Positions 53,125 to 64,000 of a stretch of DNA of 64,000 nucleotides are shown here, one piece after another. Position numbers and translations under genes: made by a program. Origin of the DNA: Streptomyces sp. C10-9-1 (GTDB lineage: Bacteria; Actinomycetota; Actinomycetes; Streptomycetales; Streptomycetaceae); the NCBI RefSeq assembly GCF_024497955.1, contig NZ_JANHKP010000001.1, forward strand, positions 186,001 through 250,000. The letters run 5' to 3'. Numbering within the stretch: position 1 is the stretch's first letter; each line of letters begins with the position of its first letter. The notes under the pieces are model-generated. The model was not told the origin of the DNA and made no database searches. It saw nothing but the letters and a program-made list of their open reading frames with translations.

Positions 53125-53166
53125 CCTCGCACCGTCAGCCAGTGCAGCCCCGTACGGAAGGTCACG

Positions 53167-54630
53167 ATGTCGAAGCGCGTGCTTACGACCGAGTCCGGCG
53201 CCCCCGTCGCCGACAACCAGAACTCCGCCACCGCCGGCGTCGGTGGCCCCCTCCTCCTCCAGGACCAGCACCTGCTGGAGAAGCTCGCGCGCTTCAACCG
53301 TGAGCGGATCCCGGAGCGCGTCGTGCACGCCCGCGGCTCCGGCGCCTACGGCTACTTCGAGGTCACCGACGACGTCACCGCGTGGACCAGGGCCGACTTC
53401 CTCTCCGCGGTCGGCCGCCGGACGGAGACCTTCCTGCGCTTCTCCACGGTCGCCGACTCCCTCGGCGGCGCGGACGCCGTCCGCGACCCGCGGGGCTTCG
53501 CGCTGAAGTTCTACACCGAGGAGGGCAACTACGACCTCGTCGGCAACAACACCCCGGTGTTCTTCATCAAGGACCCGATCAAGTTCCCCGACTTCATCCA
53601 CTCCCAGAAGCGCGACCCCTTCACGGGCCGCCAGGAGCCGGACAACGTCTGGGACTTCTGGGCGCACGCCCCGGAGGCGACGCACCAGGTGACCTGGCTC
53701 ATGGGCGACCGCGGCATCCCCGCCTCGTACCGCCACATGAACGGCTACGGCTCCCACACCTACCAGTGGACCAACGCGGCGGGCGAGGCCTTCTTCGTGA
53801 AGTACCACTTCAAGACCAACCAGGGCATCCGCTGCCTCTCCGCCGAGCAGGCGGCCGAACTGGTCGGCGAGGACGCCACCTCGCACCAGACGGACCTGCT
53901 CCAGGCCATCGAGCGCGGCGTCAACCCCTCCTGGACCCTCTACGTCCAGGTGATGCCCGCGGCCGAGGCCGCCGACTACCGCTTCAACCCCTTCGACCTG
54001 ACCAAGGTGTGGCCGCACGCCGACTACCCGCTCCAGCGGGTCGGCCGCCTGGTGCTGGACCGCAACCCCGACAACGTCTTCGCCGAGGTGGAGCAGGCCG
54101 CGTTCTCGCCCGGCAACTTCGTCCCCGGCATCGGCCCGTCCCCGGACAAGATGCTCCAGGGACGTCTGTTCGCCTACGCGGACGCCCACCGCTACCGGCT
54201 CGGCGTCAACCACACCCAGCTGCCGGTCAACGCCCCCAAGGCGGTGCCCGGAGGAGCCGACAACTACGGCCGCGACGGCTTCATGGCCACCCGCAACGGC
54301 TCCCGCCACGACAGGAACTACGAGCCCAACTCCTTCGCCGGGCCCGCGCAGACGGACGCCGCGCTCGCGGCCCCGCTGGAGGTCCGGGGCTGGACGGGCA
54401 CCCACCCGGCCCCCGGGCACGCCAAGGACGACGACTTCTTCCAGGCCGGCGAGCTCTACCGGCTGATGTCCGAGGAGGAGAAGCGGCGCCTGGTCGCCAA
54501 CATCGCCGGGGGCCTCTCCCAGGTCACCCGCGACGACATCGTCGAGAAGAACCTGGCCCACTTCCACGCCGCGGACGCCGACTACGGCCGGCGCGTGGAG
54601 GAGGCGGTCCGCGCCCTGCGCGAGGACTGA
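53167..54630 (+). CDS. katA: Heme catalase, small-subunit type
   Basis: 487 residues, the normal size for clade 3 or similar small catalases. It disproportionates H2O2. Catalytic His54 ([16 protein letters not shown]), the Asn in [10 protein letters not shown] (126-130) and the heme-ligand Tyr in [14 protein letters not shown] (near 336) are present. GGAAGG lies 7 nt before the ATG. The promoter palindrome shared with the uricase operon, and the position directly after hyi-glxR, suggest that this catalase serves the H2O2 made by uricase rather than, or besides, general oxidative stress. No OxyR or CatR gene adjoins it. Confidence 0.95.
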   Translation: MSKRVLTTESGAPVADNQNSATAGVGGPLLLQDQHLLEKLARFNRERIPERVVHARGSGAYGYFEVTDDVTAWTRADFLSAVGRRTETFLRFSTVADSLGGADAVRDPRGFALKFYTEEGNYDLVGNNTPVFFIKDPIKFPDFIHSQKRDPFTGRQEPDNVWDFWAHAPEATHQVTWLMGDRGIPASYRHMNGYGSHTYQWTNAAGEAFFVKYHFKTNQGIRCLSAEQAAELVGEDATSHQTDLLQAIERGVNPSWTLYVQVMPAAEAADYRFNPFDLTKVWPHADYPLQRVGRLVLDRNPDNVFAEVEQAAFSPGNFVPGIGPSPDKMLQGRLFAYADAHRYRLGVNHTQLPVNAPKAVPGGADNYGRDGFMATRNGSRHDRNYEPNSFAGPAQTDAALAAPLEVRGWTGTHPAPGHAKDDDFFQAGELYRLMSEEEKRRLVANIAGGLSQVTRDDIVEKNLAHFHAADADYGRRVEEAVRALRED

Positions 54631-54641
54631 GCCGACAGGCT

Positions 54642-54679
54642 GCGCGCGGAGCACACCACGGGAGGTCCGCTCCGCGCGC
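54642..54679. terminator. Hairpin after the catalase gene
   Basis: GCGCGCGGAGC (54642-54652) and GCTCCGCGCGC (54669-54679), a perfect 11-bp stem with a 16-nt loop, 12 nt past the stop. Confidence 0.65.
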
Positions 54680-54957
54680 GAAGCCCGCGCCGCGTGACCC
54701 GATGAGGGGTGGTCATGCGGCGTGGCACAGGCGAGGACCGCGGCGGTCGGACGATGCCAGTGCGGTGGTCAAGGCCACCGGCACCCTCTCCGACCTGACG
54801 TGAGGAGTGCCGGCGGGCCGATCGCCCCGCCGCGGTCCCAGCCGCCCTCCCCCGCTCCGCCCGGCGGCGCGAACGCACTGCACCGACAGCCTCGCACCGT
54901 CGGGCGGCCACCACGGGGGCGCTGCCGCCCCGCGCGCCCCCGGCTCCGCCCCGACGA

Positions 54958-54993
54958 CCAGGACCCGGCCTTCACACGGAGGCCGGGTCCTGG
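54958..54993. terminator. Strong hairpin between catalase and ECF sigma genes
   Basis: CCAGGACCCGGCCT, loop TCACACGG, AGGCCGGGTCCTGG: a perfect 14-bp stem, 60 bp before the end of the convergent sigma gene. It could stop the sigma-factor transcript. The rest of the 54631-55052 gap has only a 33-codon frame without support. Confidence 0.75.
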
Positions 54994-55052
54994 CCGTTGT
55001 GGGCCGGATGCCGCGCCCCCGGCCTGTGGCGCGGCGCGCCCCCGGGGCGGGC

Positions 55053-55739
55053 TCAGCCGCCGCCGACCGCGGTCAGCACGCGCGGGCGGAGCGGCGCCCC
55101 GGGCACCGGCTCCTCCGCCGACCGGGGCCGGCCCTCCTGCGGGTCCGTCAGCAGGGCGACCAGTGCGGCCCGCGCCCGGGCCACCCGGGAGCGCACCGTG
55201 CCCACGGGCACGCCGAGCGCCTCGGCCGCCTCCGCGTAGGGCAGACCCAGCACCTGGGTCAGCTCGAACGCCGCGCGCCGCTCCGCCGGGACCGTGGCCA
55301 GCAGCTCCGCCAGCGCCACGCCGTCCTCGAAGCCCGGGGTCCTCGGCTGACGCCGCTCGGCGACCCCCTGCCAGTCCTCCCGGTCCGACAGCCGGGGCCG
55401 GGCGGCCGCGCGCCGGAGGCTGTCGACGACCGTGCGGCGGGCGATGGACAGCAGCCAGGTCCGGGCGGAGGAGCGCCCCTCGAACCGGTGGAGGCTGCCG
55501 AGGGCGCGCAGGAAGGTCTCCTGGGTCAGGTCGTCCGCGCCCTGGGGGTCGGCGCTCAGATAGGCGACGTAGCGCCAGATGTCCCGGTGGAGGGCGCGCA
55601 CGAGGCCCTCCACGGCACGGGCGTCGCCGCACCGTGCGGCAAGGGCGATCCGGGTGATCTCCTCGTCGCCGGAGGGCTGGTGGGAGGCCGGTCCCCGCGG
55701 GGGTGCGGCCGTGTCGGTGGCTGTCGGGGCAGCAGTCAT
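55053..55739 (-). CDS. ECF RNA polymerase sigma factor
   Basis: 228 residues. Region 2 (about 45-110) includes VRALHRDIWRYVAYLSADPQGADDLTQETFLRALGSLHRF (parts: DIWRYVAYLS, GADDLTQETFLRAL), and region 4 (about 140-195) PAERRAAFELTQVLGLPYAEAAEALGVPVGTVRSRVARAR (parts: FELTQVLGLPYAEAAEAL, GTVRSRVARAR). Region 3 is absent, as in ECF factors. A 35-residue tail follows. No anti-sigma gene is recognisable; the upstream neighbour on the same strand encodes a His-rich membrane protein, which may play that part or be a target. Confidence 0.92.
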   Translation of the reverse strand: MTAAPTATDTAAPPRGPASHQPSGDEEITRIALAARCGDARAVEGLVRALHRDIWRYVAYLSADPQGADDLTQETFLRALGSLHRFEGRSSARTWLLSIARRTVVDSLRRAAARPRLSDREDWQGVAERRQPRTPGFEDGVALAELLATVPAERRAAFELTQVLGLPYAEAAEALGVPVGTVRSRVARARAALVALLTDPQEGRPRSAEEPVPGAPLRPRVLTAVGGG

Positions 55740-55866
55740 CGCCGTGTGTCCTTCGGTGAGTCGGGGTCCCGGCCGGCGCGCGGCGGCCGGTGGGGGTACG
55801 ACGGCCCGCCGCAGGGCAGGGCCGATGCCCGAGGCGCCCGGTGGCGGCGCGTCGGGGTGCCGGCTG

Positions 55867-56580
55867 TCAGCAGACAGCGGAGCCGGCGGGTGGACCCCGG
55901 GTGACGCAGGAGGAGGCGAGCAGGAGCGGGCGCAGCCGCGCGGAGACGCGCCTGCGCCGCACCCGGCTGCGCGGGGCGCAGGGCGGCGGCGCGAGGCGCA
56001 GCGCGCACCGCAGCGGGGCGGCCAGCCAGCCGGCGAGGGCGTGCAGCGCACGGAAGACGACGCGCTCGCCGTGCGCGAGCCACAGCCCGCACAGCAGGGC
56101 GGCCAGCAGGTGGGCGGCCAGCATGCCCGCGGGCGACATGCCCGCCGGCCCGTGGCCGGCGGGCGTCGCCGCGTGCGCCAGGTGTGCGGCCCCGTGGCCG
56201 AGGTGCCCGGCGGAATGCGCCGCGGCGGCGCCGGAGAGGTGTCCGCCGGTACCGGGGGCCGGTGAGCACAGCAGGTGGCCGGCCCACTCCCGCAGCAGGG
56301 AGCCGGACCCCGTCCGGGGCGCGGCCAGCGCCTGCGCCAGTGAGAAGGCCGCGTGCAGGCCCGCCTGGACGGCGACGGTCGCGCCCGTCACCGCGCCGGG
56401 GGTGCGCTCGCGGCCGCCGAGGAGCCAGGCGAGCGCGCCGGTCACGGCGAGGGCCGCGGCGAGGCCGCCCGGACCGACCGGTGAACCGGACATGAGGATG
56501 TGGCCGACGGCGGCGAGCAGCACGCACGTGGCCGCGAACATCGCGGCCCTCGCTGCGCGGCACCACCGGCCTGTCGTCAT
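55867..56580 (-). CDS. His-rich polytopic membrane protein
   Basis: 237 residues from an ATG with GATGAGG upstream. About five to six hydrophobic segments. Between about 115 and 150 is a His/Gly/Ala-rich loop, AAHSAGHLGHGAAHLAHAATPAGHG (part: HSAGHLGHGAAHLAHAA), that could bind a metal. The tail is basic with Cys residues (APPPCAPRSRVRRRRV, LLASSCVT). The family is not one I can name; similar membrane proteins sit near copper-handling and ECF sigma genes in Streptomyces. It lies 127 bp upstream of the ECF sigma gene on the same strand, so they may be co-transcribed. Confidence 0.78.
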   Translation of the reverse strand: MTTGRWCRAARAAMFAATCVLLAAVGHILMSGSPVGPGGLAAALAVTGALAWLLGGRERTPGAVTGATVAVQAGLHAAFSLAQALAAPRTGSGSLLREWAGHLLCSPAPGTGGHLSGAAAAHSAGHLGHGAAHLAHAATPAGHGPAGMSPAGMLAAHLLAALLCGLWLAHGERVVFRALHALAGWLAAPLRCALRLAPPPCAPRSRVRRRRVSARLRPLLLASSCVTRGPPAGSAVC

Positions 56581-56792
56581 GGCGGCCTCATCCTCGCACT
56601 CCTCGGGGAGCTGACACGTGTTGGTACGGGAATCGCCCTCCGGCCCTTCACCCCACCCCATGTGTCATGCGCCACAGCCGCGTTAGGGAACCAGGTGGGG
56701 TCCCCGCACGACGCCCGGGGGCGGGCCCGGCCCGCCCCCGCAGACGGCGGAGGCGGGGCGCCTCGGCACCTCGCGCCCGGCGTGACGCCGCC

Positions 56793-57989
56793 TCAGGTGC
56801 CCGCGCCGGTCTCCCCGTACGCGCGCAGGACCCGGCGGGCGACGGCACCGATGTGGAGTTCGTCGGGGCCGTCGAGGATGCGGGCGGCCCGGCCCACCCG
56901 CATCAGGGCGGGCAGGGCGGTGTCCGGGCCGAGCCCGGCCGCGCCGTGGACCTGCACGGCCGCGTCCGTGACCTGCTGGAGCATCCGCGCGGCGGCCACC
57001 TTCGCCAGCCCGACCTCCGTGCGCGCGTCCCGTCCGTCGGCGAGGCGCGCCACCGCCTCGTGCACGAGGGGGCCGGTGGTGCGCAGGGCCAGCAGCGCGT
57101 CGAAGACGTGCTGCTGGACGAGCTGGTGGGAGGCGAGCGGGCCGTGGGCCCCCGCCCGCCCCGCGGCGCGGGCGCACATCAGGTCGAAGGCCCGGCGGCC
57201 CTGCCCGAGCCAGCGCAGCGCGCGCAGCGTGCGGCCGAGTTGCAGGCGCTCGCCGGCCACGGCCAGGGCGGCGCCGGGCGTGCCGATCACGTGGTCCGCT
57301 GGCACCGGGACGCCGTCCAGCTCGATCTCGCCCTGCCCGGCGGCGCCCAGGACGGGGATCTCCCGGACGAACCGGAAGCCCGGCGCGTCGGCGCGCACGA
57401 GGAGCAGCGACAGCCCGTCGCGGTCGCCCGCCGCGCCCGCGGTCCGCGCGAGGACGGTGACCACGTCGGCGTGCGCCGCGCCGGAGACGAACCACTTGCG
57501 CCCGGTGACCCGCCAGGTGCCGTCCGGGCGCCGCTCCGCCCGGGTGGCGACGTGCGCCGGTTCGCTGCCGGGGACGTCCGGCTCGGTCATCGCGTAGCTG
57601 GCGGAGACGTCCCCCGCCACCAGCGGCCTCAGATAGCGGTCGCGGACGGCCGGCCGGGCGTGCCGGTCGAGCATGCCCGCGTCGAGCAGGGAGGCGGAGC
57701 CGAGCGCGGCGGGGCCGTGGTCGCTCGCCCCCTCGGCCTCCGCCACGGCCGCGTAGCGGGCGAGCGGCATGCCCTGGCCGCCGAACTCCTCCGGCAGCGG
57801 CAGGGCCCACAGGCCGGCCTCCTTGGCCTCCCGGCGCAGCGCGGCCCGCGCACGGCGGGCGCCGGGTCCGCCGGCGTCCAGCTCGGGTTCCCGGGGCACG
57901 ACCCTGGAGCGGACGAACTCCTCGACCCGGTCCCGTACCGGGTCCTCGCCGCCGGTGCCGCGGGTGCGGTCCTGCTCGGAGGGGGTCAT
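56793..57989 (-). CDS. Acyl-CoA dehydrogenase family protein
   Basis: 398 residues, usual length. SYAMTEPDVPGSEPAHVATRAERRPDGTWRVTGRKWFVSGAAHADV (parts: YAMTEPDVPGSEP, WRVTGRKWFVSGAAHAD) is the FAD-binding middle domain, and ASHQLVQQHVFDALLALR, HGAAGLGPDTALPALMRVGRAARILDGPDELHIGAVARRVL (part: VHGAAGLGPDTALP, ILDGPDELHIGAVAR) the C-terminal helical domain. The catalytic base lies at DGPDELH, where many members have YEGT(N/S)E. It probably oxidises a branched or aromatic acyl-CoA. It stands alone beside gcl, with no matching thioesterase or ligase. Confidence 0.93.
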   Translation of the reverse strand: MTPSEQDRTRGTGGEDPVRDRVEEFVRSRVVPREPELDAGGPGARRARAALRREAKEAGLWALPLPEEFGGQGMPLARYAAVAEAEGASDHGPAALGSASLLDAGMLDRHARPAVRDRYLRPLVAGDVSASYAMTEPDVPGSEPAHVATRAERRPDGTWRVTGRKWFVSGAAHADVVTVLARTAGAAGDRDGLSLLLVRADAPGFRFVREIPVLGAAGQGEIELDGVPVPADHVIGTPGAALAVAGERLQLGRTLRALRWLGQGRRAFDLMCARAAGRAGAHGPLASHQLVQQHVFDALLALRTTGPLVHEAVARLADGRDARTEVGLAKVAAARMLQQVTDAAVQVHGAAGLGPDTALPALMRVGRAARILDGPDELHIGAVARRVLRAYGETGAGT

Positions 57990-58194
57990 GACGTGTCTCC
58001 CGTCTGGCCCGGCACCCCGGTCCGGGGCCTGCCGGTACCCGGTGGTGCGGCGGTCGCTTCCGTCGCAGTGGTCGGGCGGGGGTGCCGGGGGGTTCCCGGG
58101 CCAGGGGCGGGGCGGGGAAGACGCACCGAGGTCCCGGCGCGCGGCGGGGCGCGGGCCGGGACCTCGGCGGAGGGTGCCGTGGGCGGTGGCCGGG

Positions 58195-59982
<1,788 letters not shown>

Positions 59983-60075
59983 GGGTGCTCCTGCTCCGGC
60001 CTTCGGGATCGGGCTCTGCCGCGCCACCTGAGAGCGTCGGTCCCGTGTCGGCGTCCAGTCGGTGTTTCCCTCATC

Positions 60076-60142
60076 TTCCACATAGTGGAAGACTAGTTCT
60101 GCTATACGGAAGCAATCTAGAACGTGCCCGTGACCACGTCAA
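60076..60142 (-). promoter_or_regulatory. gcl promoter with tandem AllR-type boxes
   Basis: On the minus strand TTGACG (60142-60137), 17 bp, TAGATT (60119-60114) is a near-consensus promoter. Boxes TTCTGCTATACGGAA (60097-60111) and TTCCACATAGTGGAA (60076-60090) start 21 bp apart, the first over the expected transcription start near 60107. The layout matches that at hyi. The leader to the gcl ATG is about 125 nt. The other side of the 357-bp gap shows nothing. Confidence 0.8.
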
Positions 60143-60339
60143 GGGACGGAGCCGCGCGCGGTGGCCCGCGGGGGCGGCTCGGGGCGCACCGGGGGCGCAG
60201 TCCGGCAAGCGCCTCGCCAACTCCCGTCCGGTGATGGACGATGGACCGCGACACACACCCACGGGGGTCCCGCGGGCAGCGGGCCGACGGCCCGCTGCGG
60301 CGCGCGAGCCGGTGTGACGCACGAGGGGAAGACTCCGCG

Positions 60340-61110
60340 ATGATCGAGAGCGTGCCGGTCCGCTGCCCGGCCTGCCGCCGCGAGCACCTGTACGCCCCGC
60401 CGGTCTATCCGTGCGCCTGCGGGGCTCCTCTCGCACCGCCCCTGCTGCCCGCGGCTCCGCCGGAGCCGGTCACCCACCGGACCTGGACCGAGGACTGGGT
60501 GACCGTCTGCTGCCCGGCCTGCCGGCGGCGGGACCAGTGGCCTCAGCCCGAACTGGGCTGCCCGTGCGGGACGGTCCTGCGCATCGCCGTGCGCCCCCCG
60601 GACGACGCCCCCACCCCACCGCACCATCCGGCCCCCGGGACCCGCCCGGCGGGGTTCCGCACCCCCGGCCCGGCCGGCCGGGTGCCCGCCCCGCTCCCGG
60701 CACCGCCGCACCTCGCGGCGCCGCCGGTGCGCCCCGCGTTCCGGCCCGTGCCGATCCGCACCGCCCGGGACGCGGTCACGGCCGCCGCCATGTACCTGCG
60801 CTGGCTCGGCTACACCGAGGTCGTGCAGCCCGAGGGCCGCCCCGCCTCGGGGATCGATCTGCGCGGCGCCGGGGTCCTGGCACAGGTGGACCCCTCCACC
60901 CGCCCCTCACCGCTCCGGTCGGTGGAGTGCCTGTGGCTGAGCGGCCTCGCCGAGTCCGCCCAGTGCGTGTTCTTCTCCCTGGCGGGCTACTCCGCCGAGG
61001 GACGCGGCGGCGCCGACCGCCTGGGCGTCCCCCTGTTCGTGCTGGACCTCGCGGGCTGCCCCCAGCCGGTCAACGCCGCCGCGGACGAGCTGATCGCGAC
61101 CGGGCCCTGA
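60340..61110 (+). CDS. Zinc-ribbon protein with an Mrr-like endonuclease fold, probably inactive
   Basis: 256 residues. Two four-Cys zinc ribbons lie at 9-27 (CPAC, then CAC) and 57-76 (CCPAC, then CPC). A Pro-rich linker (about 84-138) leads to a C-terminal domain with RTARDAVTAAAMYLRWLGYTEV, ASGIDLRGAGVLAQVDPST and VFFSLAGYSAEGRGGADRLGVPLFVLDLAG (parts: ASGIDLRGAGVLAQVD, VFFSLAGYSAEG). This resembles Mrr-type PD-(D/E)xK nucleases, but the Lys of the QVK motif is Asp184 here; Asp173 is kept. It may bind rather than cut DNA. GAGGGGA precedes the ATG at 10 nt. Isolated gene; function unknown. Confidence 0.8.
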   Translation: MIESVPVRCPACRREHLYAPPVYPCACGAPLAPPLLPAAPPEPVTHRTWTEDWVTVCCPACRRRDQWPQPELGCPCGTVLRIAVRPPDDAPTPPHHPAPGTRPAGFRTPGPAGRVPAPLPAPPHLAAPPVRPAFRPVPIRTARDAVTAAAMYLRWLGYTEVVQPEGRPASGIDLRGAGVLAQVDPSTRPSPLRSVECLWLSGLAESAQCVFFSLAGYSAEGRGGADRLGVPLFVLDLAGCPQPVNAAADELIATGP

Positions 61111-61461
61111 CCTCCGCCGCGAGGTGCGGCACGGGGCGCTGCCCCCGGGGGGCGGGTGACGACGGCCCGGAGTGCGACCGGCCCCTCGGCCCTGCCGCGG
61201 TGCCCGTGCCCGTCGCGGACACGGCCTCGACCTCACCTGCGCCGTGGAGACCGAACCACCCGGGGCGCCGTTCCTTCCGGGAGCGGGCGAACGCGCGCTC
61301 GGCCGCGCCGAGCGCGGCGAGGAGCCGCCGACCGCCCGCGCACACGCGCCTGCCCGTCGGCGTCTCGCAGGTGCCCGGCGGCGACGTGCGACCGGACACG
61401 TCCGCCCGGGCCGTCACCGGCGCCCGGGCCCGGCCCGTCCCCCGGCCCCTCCCCCGTGGAC
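61111..61461. other. Gene-free stretch between convergent genes
   Basis: About 350 bp with Arg/Pro-rich shadow frames only. A strong terminator hairpin lies at its right end. Nothing else is recognised. Confidence 0.5.
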
Positions 61462-61503
61462 GCCGCACGCACGGGCACCCCCGAACGCGCCCGTGCGTGC
61501 GGC
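61462..61503. terminator. Terminator of the acyl-CoA synthetase operon
   Basis: GCCGCACGCACGGGC (61462-61476) pairs perfectly with GCCCGTGCGTGCGGC (61489-61503), a 15-bp stem with a 12-nt loop, 15 nt past the minus-strand stop at 61519. Confidence 0.85.
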
Positions 61504-61518
61504 AGCCCGGCCCCCTGG

Positions 61519-63210
61519 TCAGCCGCCGAAGCGGCTCCGCAGCTCCACCTTGCGCACCTTCCCGCTCACGGTCATCGGGAAGGCGTCGAGCACTTCCAGC
61601 CGCCGCGGCACCTTGTAGTGGGCGAGGCGCTCCCGGCAGAAGGCGGCGACCTCCTCCAGCGTCGGCGGGTCCGCCGGGTCGCGCGGGACGACGCAGGCGA
61701 GGACCTCCTCCCCGTAGCGCTCGTCCGGCACACCCACCACCTGCACGTCGGCGATCTTGGGGTGGGCGTAGAGGAACTCCTCGATCTCGCGCGGGTACAC
61801 GTTCTCGCCCCCGCGGATGATCATGTCCTTGATGCGCCCGACGATCCGGACGTAGCCGTCCTCGCGCATCACCGCCAGGTCGCCCGTGTGCATCCAGCGG
61901 CCCGCGTCGACGGCCTCCGCGGTCCGCTCGGGCTCCTCCCAGTAGCCGAGCATGACCCCGTAGCCCCGGGTGCGCAGCTCCCCCGCCTCACCGCGCGGCA
62001 GGGTGACCCCCGTGGCGGGGTCGACCACCTTGACCTCGGTGTGCGGCAGCACCCGGCCCACCGTCGCGGTGCGGCGGTCGAGGTCGTCGTCGCGCCGTGT
62101 CTGGGTGGACACCGGCGAGGTCTCCGTCATGCCGTAGCAGATGGACACCTCGGCCATGTTCATCTCGGCGACCACCCGCTTCATGATCTCCACCGGGCAC
62201 GGCGAGCCCGCCATGATGCCGGTGCGCAGCGAGGAGAGGTCGTAGGAGGCGAAGTCCGGCAGCCCGAGTTCGGCGATGAACATGGTCGGCACGCCGTACA
62301 GCGAGGTGCAGCGCTCCCGCTCCACCGCCCGCAGGGTCGCCGCGGGGTCGAAGGACGGGGCCGGGATCACCATGCAGGCGCCGTGCGAGGTGGCCGCGAG
62401 GTTGCCCATCACCATGCCGAAGCAGTGGTAGAAGGGCACCGGGATGCACACCCGGTCCTGCTCCGTGTAGCCGAGCAGCTCCCCCACGATGTGGCCGTTG
62501 TTGAGGATGTTGTGGTGGGAGAGCGTGGCGCCCTTGGGGAAGCCGGTGGTCCCCGAGGTGTACTGGATGTTCACCGGGTCGTCGCAGGAGAGCTCCGCCT
62601 CGCGGGCGGCGACCGCCGACTCGGGCACCCCCGCCCCCGCCTCCAGCAGCCGGTCCCAGGACGCGGCCCCGATCAGGTGGACGGACCGCAGCGCGGGGCA
62701 CTCGCCGCGGACGGACTCCACCATGGCCCCGTAGTCGCTGCCCTTGTGCGAGCGGGAGGCCACCAGGAGCGAGACTCCCGCCTGGTTCAGCACGTACGCC
62801 AGCTCGTGCGCCCGGTAGGCGGGGTTGATGTTGACCATGATCGCGCCGATCCGGGCCGTGGCGTACTGCACCAGCACCCACGCGTCGCAGTTGACGGCCC
62901 AGATCCCGACCCGGTCCCCCCTGGCGACGCCGCTGCCGAGCAGGGCACGGGCCAGCCGCCCGACCTCGGCGTGGAACGCGGCGTACGTCCAGCGGCTGCC
63001 GGAGGCGGCGTCGACCAGTGCCTCCCGCTCGGGCCACCGGGCCGCCGCGCGGTCGAGGTTGCGGCCGATGGTGTCGCCGAGCAGGGGCGTGCCGGAGACT
63101 CCGTGCGCGTAGGACGGGGTGCCCTGGGGGGCGGACGCGCCGCCGGGGGCGCCGGCCGGCGCCGCGGGTGCCGGGCCGGAGCCGGTGGCGGCGGGTGCCG
63201 GACGGGTCAT
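61519..63210 (-). CDS. AMP-forming acyl-CoA synthetase
   Basis: 563 residues, ANL superfamily. A 35-residue Ala/Pro/Gly-rich lead precedes the adenylation domain. A3 is [21 protein letters not shown]5 [12 protein letters not shown]7 [22 protein letters not shown]8 [17 protein letters not shown], and the C-terminal catalytic Lys lies in [12 protein letters not shown]. This set fits the fatty-acyl-CoA synthase group that activates medium or long chain acids. Its ATG overlaps the stop of another acyl-CoA synthetase gene by 4 bp. The pair is the last unit in the window and ends in a strong terminator. Confidence 0.94.
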   Translation of the reverse strand: MTRPAPAATGSGPAPAAPAGAPGGASAPQGTPSYAHGVSGTPLLGDTIGRNLDRAAARWPEREALVDAASGSRWTYAAFHAEVGRLARALLGSGVARGDRVGIWAVNCDAWVLVQYATARIGAIMVNINPAYRAHELAYVLNQAGVSLLVASRSHKGSDYGAMVESVRGECPALRSVHLIGAASWDRLLEAGAGVPESAVAAREAELSCDDPVNIQYTSGTTGFPKGATLSHHNILNNGHIVGELLGYTEQDRVCIPVPFYHCFGMVMGNLAATSHGACMVIPAPSFDPAATLRAVERERCTSLYGVPTMFIAELGLPDFASYDLSSLRTGIMAGSPCPVEIMKRVVAEMNMAEVSICYGMTETSPVSTQTRRDDDLDRRTATVGRVLPHTEVKVVDPATGVTLPRGEAGELRTRGYGVMLGYWEEPERTAEAVDAGRWMHTGDLAVMREDGYVRIVGRIKDMIIRGGENVYPREIEEFLYAHPKIADVQVVGVPDERYGEEVLACVVPRDPADPPTLEEVAAFCRERLAHYKVPRRLEVLDAFPMTVSGKVRKVELRSRFGG

Positions 63211-64000
63211 CGCAGGTCCCCCTCGTGGTACTCGGCGGTCGACCCCTCGGCGGTCAGCCGGCGCAGTTCGACCCGGCGGATCTTGCCCGAGACGGTCTTC
63301 GGCAGTTCGGCGAACTCCAGCCGCCGGATGCGCTTGTACGGGGCCAGCACGGCGCGTGCGTGGGCGAAGAGCACCTTGGCGGTGTCCGCTCCCGGTTCCC
63401 AGCCGTCGGCGAGGACCACGTAGGCCTTGGGCACGGCCAGGCGCACCGGGTCCGGTGCGGGCACGACGGCCGCCTCGGCCACGGCCTCGTGCTCCAGCAG
63501 GGCGCTCTCCAGCTCGAAGGGGCTGATCTTGTAGTCGCTGGCCTTGAAGACGTCGTCGGAGCGGCCGACGTAGGTGAGGTAGCCCTCCGCGTCGAGGGAG
63601 CCGATGTCGCCGGTGCGGTAGTAGCCGTCCGCCATCGCCTCGGCGGTGCGCTCCGGGTCGCCGTGGTAGCCGGTCATCAGGCCCACCGGCCGCTCGGACA
63701 GGTCGAGGGCGATCTCGCCCTCCGCGGCGCCGGGGGCTCCGGTCACCGGGTCCAGCAGGGTGACGGTGTACCCGGGGCCCGGGCGCCCCATGGAGCCCGT
63801 CTTGAGCGGCTGCCCGGGGCTGTTGGCGATCTGCACCGCCGTCTCGGTCTGGCCGAAGCCGTCGCGGACGGTCACTCCCCAGGCCCGCCGGACCGACTCG
63901 ATGACCTCGGGGTTCAGCGGCTCGCCCGCGGCGACCGCCTCCCGGGGCGGGGTGGCGAGCGCGGTCAGGTCGGCCTGGACGAGCATCCGCCACACGGTCG
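63207..64000 (-). CDS. AMP-forming acyl-CoA/acetyl-CoA synthetase (5' end outside window)
   Basis: About 264 C-terminal residues are visible; the gene begins beyond the right edge. [21 protein letters not shown] (A5), [22 protein letters not shown] (A7), [21 protein letters not shown] (A8) and the C-terminal Lys in [14 protein letters not shown] show an intact ANL enzyme. The [14 protein letters not shown] form of A8 is typical of medium-chain acyl-CoA synthetases related to acetyl-CoA synthetase. It overlaps the next synthetase by 4 bp, giving a coupled pair with probably different substrates. Confidence 0.93.
   Translation of the reverse strand, partial: TVWRMLVQADLTALATPPREAVAAGEPLNPEVIESVRRAWGVTVRDGFGQTETAVQIANSPGQPLKTGSMGRPGPGYTVTLLDPVTGAPGAAEGEIALDLSERPVGLMTGYHGDPERTAEAMADGYYRTGDIGSLDAEGYLTYVGRSDDVFKASDYKISPFELESALLEHEAVAEAAVVPAPDPVRLAVPKAYVVLADGWEPGADTAKVLFAHARAVLAPYKRIRRLEFAELPKTVSGKIRRVELRRLTAEGSTAEYHEGDLR

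Noticed and set aside
54702..54803. 33-codon frame between the catalase and sigma genes
   Set aside because: Short, Arg/Gly/His-rich, no ribosome site; no support for translation.

Overview
The window is about 75% G+C, with strong third-codon G/C bias, many GTG starts and ATGA gene overlaps. I found no tRNA, rRNA, CRISPR array, transposase or phage gene, and noticed no in-frame TTA codon. The protein set (AllR-like IclR regulator, Gcl/Hyi/GlxR, uricase cluster, SpoIIE phosphatase, Ser/Thr kinase, many two-component systems) points to a Streptomyces chromosome, most likely a metabolic part of it. Genus is inferred from gene content only.

Layout. 1-3.6 kb: sugar (possibly inositol) ABC importer, GntR regulator and a divergent Gfo/Idh/MocA dehydrogenase. 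3.6-6.3 kb: cytochrome P450 and an orphan histidine kinase. 6.4-10.1 kb: allantoicase, allantoinase and the divergent AllR-like regulator. 10.2-14 kb: ABC exporter divergent from a NarL-type two-component system across a perfect inverted repeat. 14-18.2 kb: methyltransferase, small protein, Ser/Thr kinase, MobA-like nucleotidyltransferase. 18.2-20.2 kb: malate synthase. 20.2-37 kb: mixed accessory genes (hydrolase, PfkB kinase, NTPase regulator, ricin-lectin protein, lipoproteins, PhzF, GNAT, IclR, monooxygenase, FN3 lipoprotein, CAP protein, OmpR-type two-component system). 37-44.6 kb: large unknown protein, multidomain SpoIIE phosphatase, orphan response regulator, YnfA. 44.7-54.6 kb: purine permease, 8-oxoguanine deaminase, uricase, HIU hydrolase, OHCU decarboxylase, a small HTH regulator with a DUF77-like partner, hydroxypyruvate isomerase, tartronate semialdehyde reductase and catalase. 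55-64 kb: ECF sigma factor, His-rich membrane protein, acyl-CoA dehydrogenase, glyoxylate carboligase, zinc-ribbon protein, two acyl-CoA synthetases.

How the genes work together. A purine-to-glycerate route is spread over about 54 kb: uptake, 8-oxoguanine deamination, urate to allantoin (UraD/UraH/uricase), allantoin to ureidoglycolate (AllB/Alc), then glyoxylate either to malate (AceB) or to glycerate (Gcl, Hyi, GlxR). Ureidoglycolate lyase, xanthine dehydrogenase and glycerate kinase are not seen here. Catalase would remove the H2O2 made by uricase.

The most notable signal is regulatory. Two different palindromes tie these scattered units together. (1) Tandem 15-bp boxes of type TTCCRYNNNRYGGAA, always 21 bp apart, lie at allB/allR, aceB, hyi and gcl, as expected for AllR. 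(2) A second 17-bp palindrome, KTCAAC-N5-RTTGAM, lies at allB, aceB, uraD and the catalase gene, and overlaps the -35 element at three of the four. A plausible but untested reader is the HTH protein encoded beside uraD.
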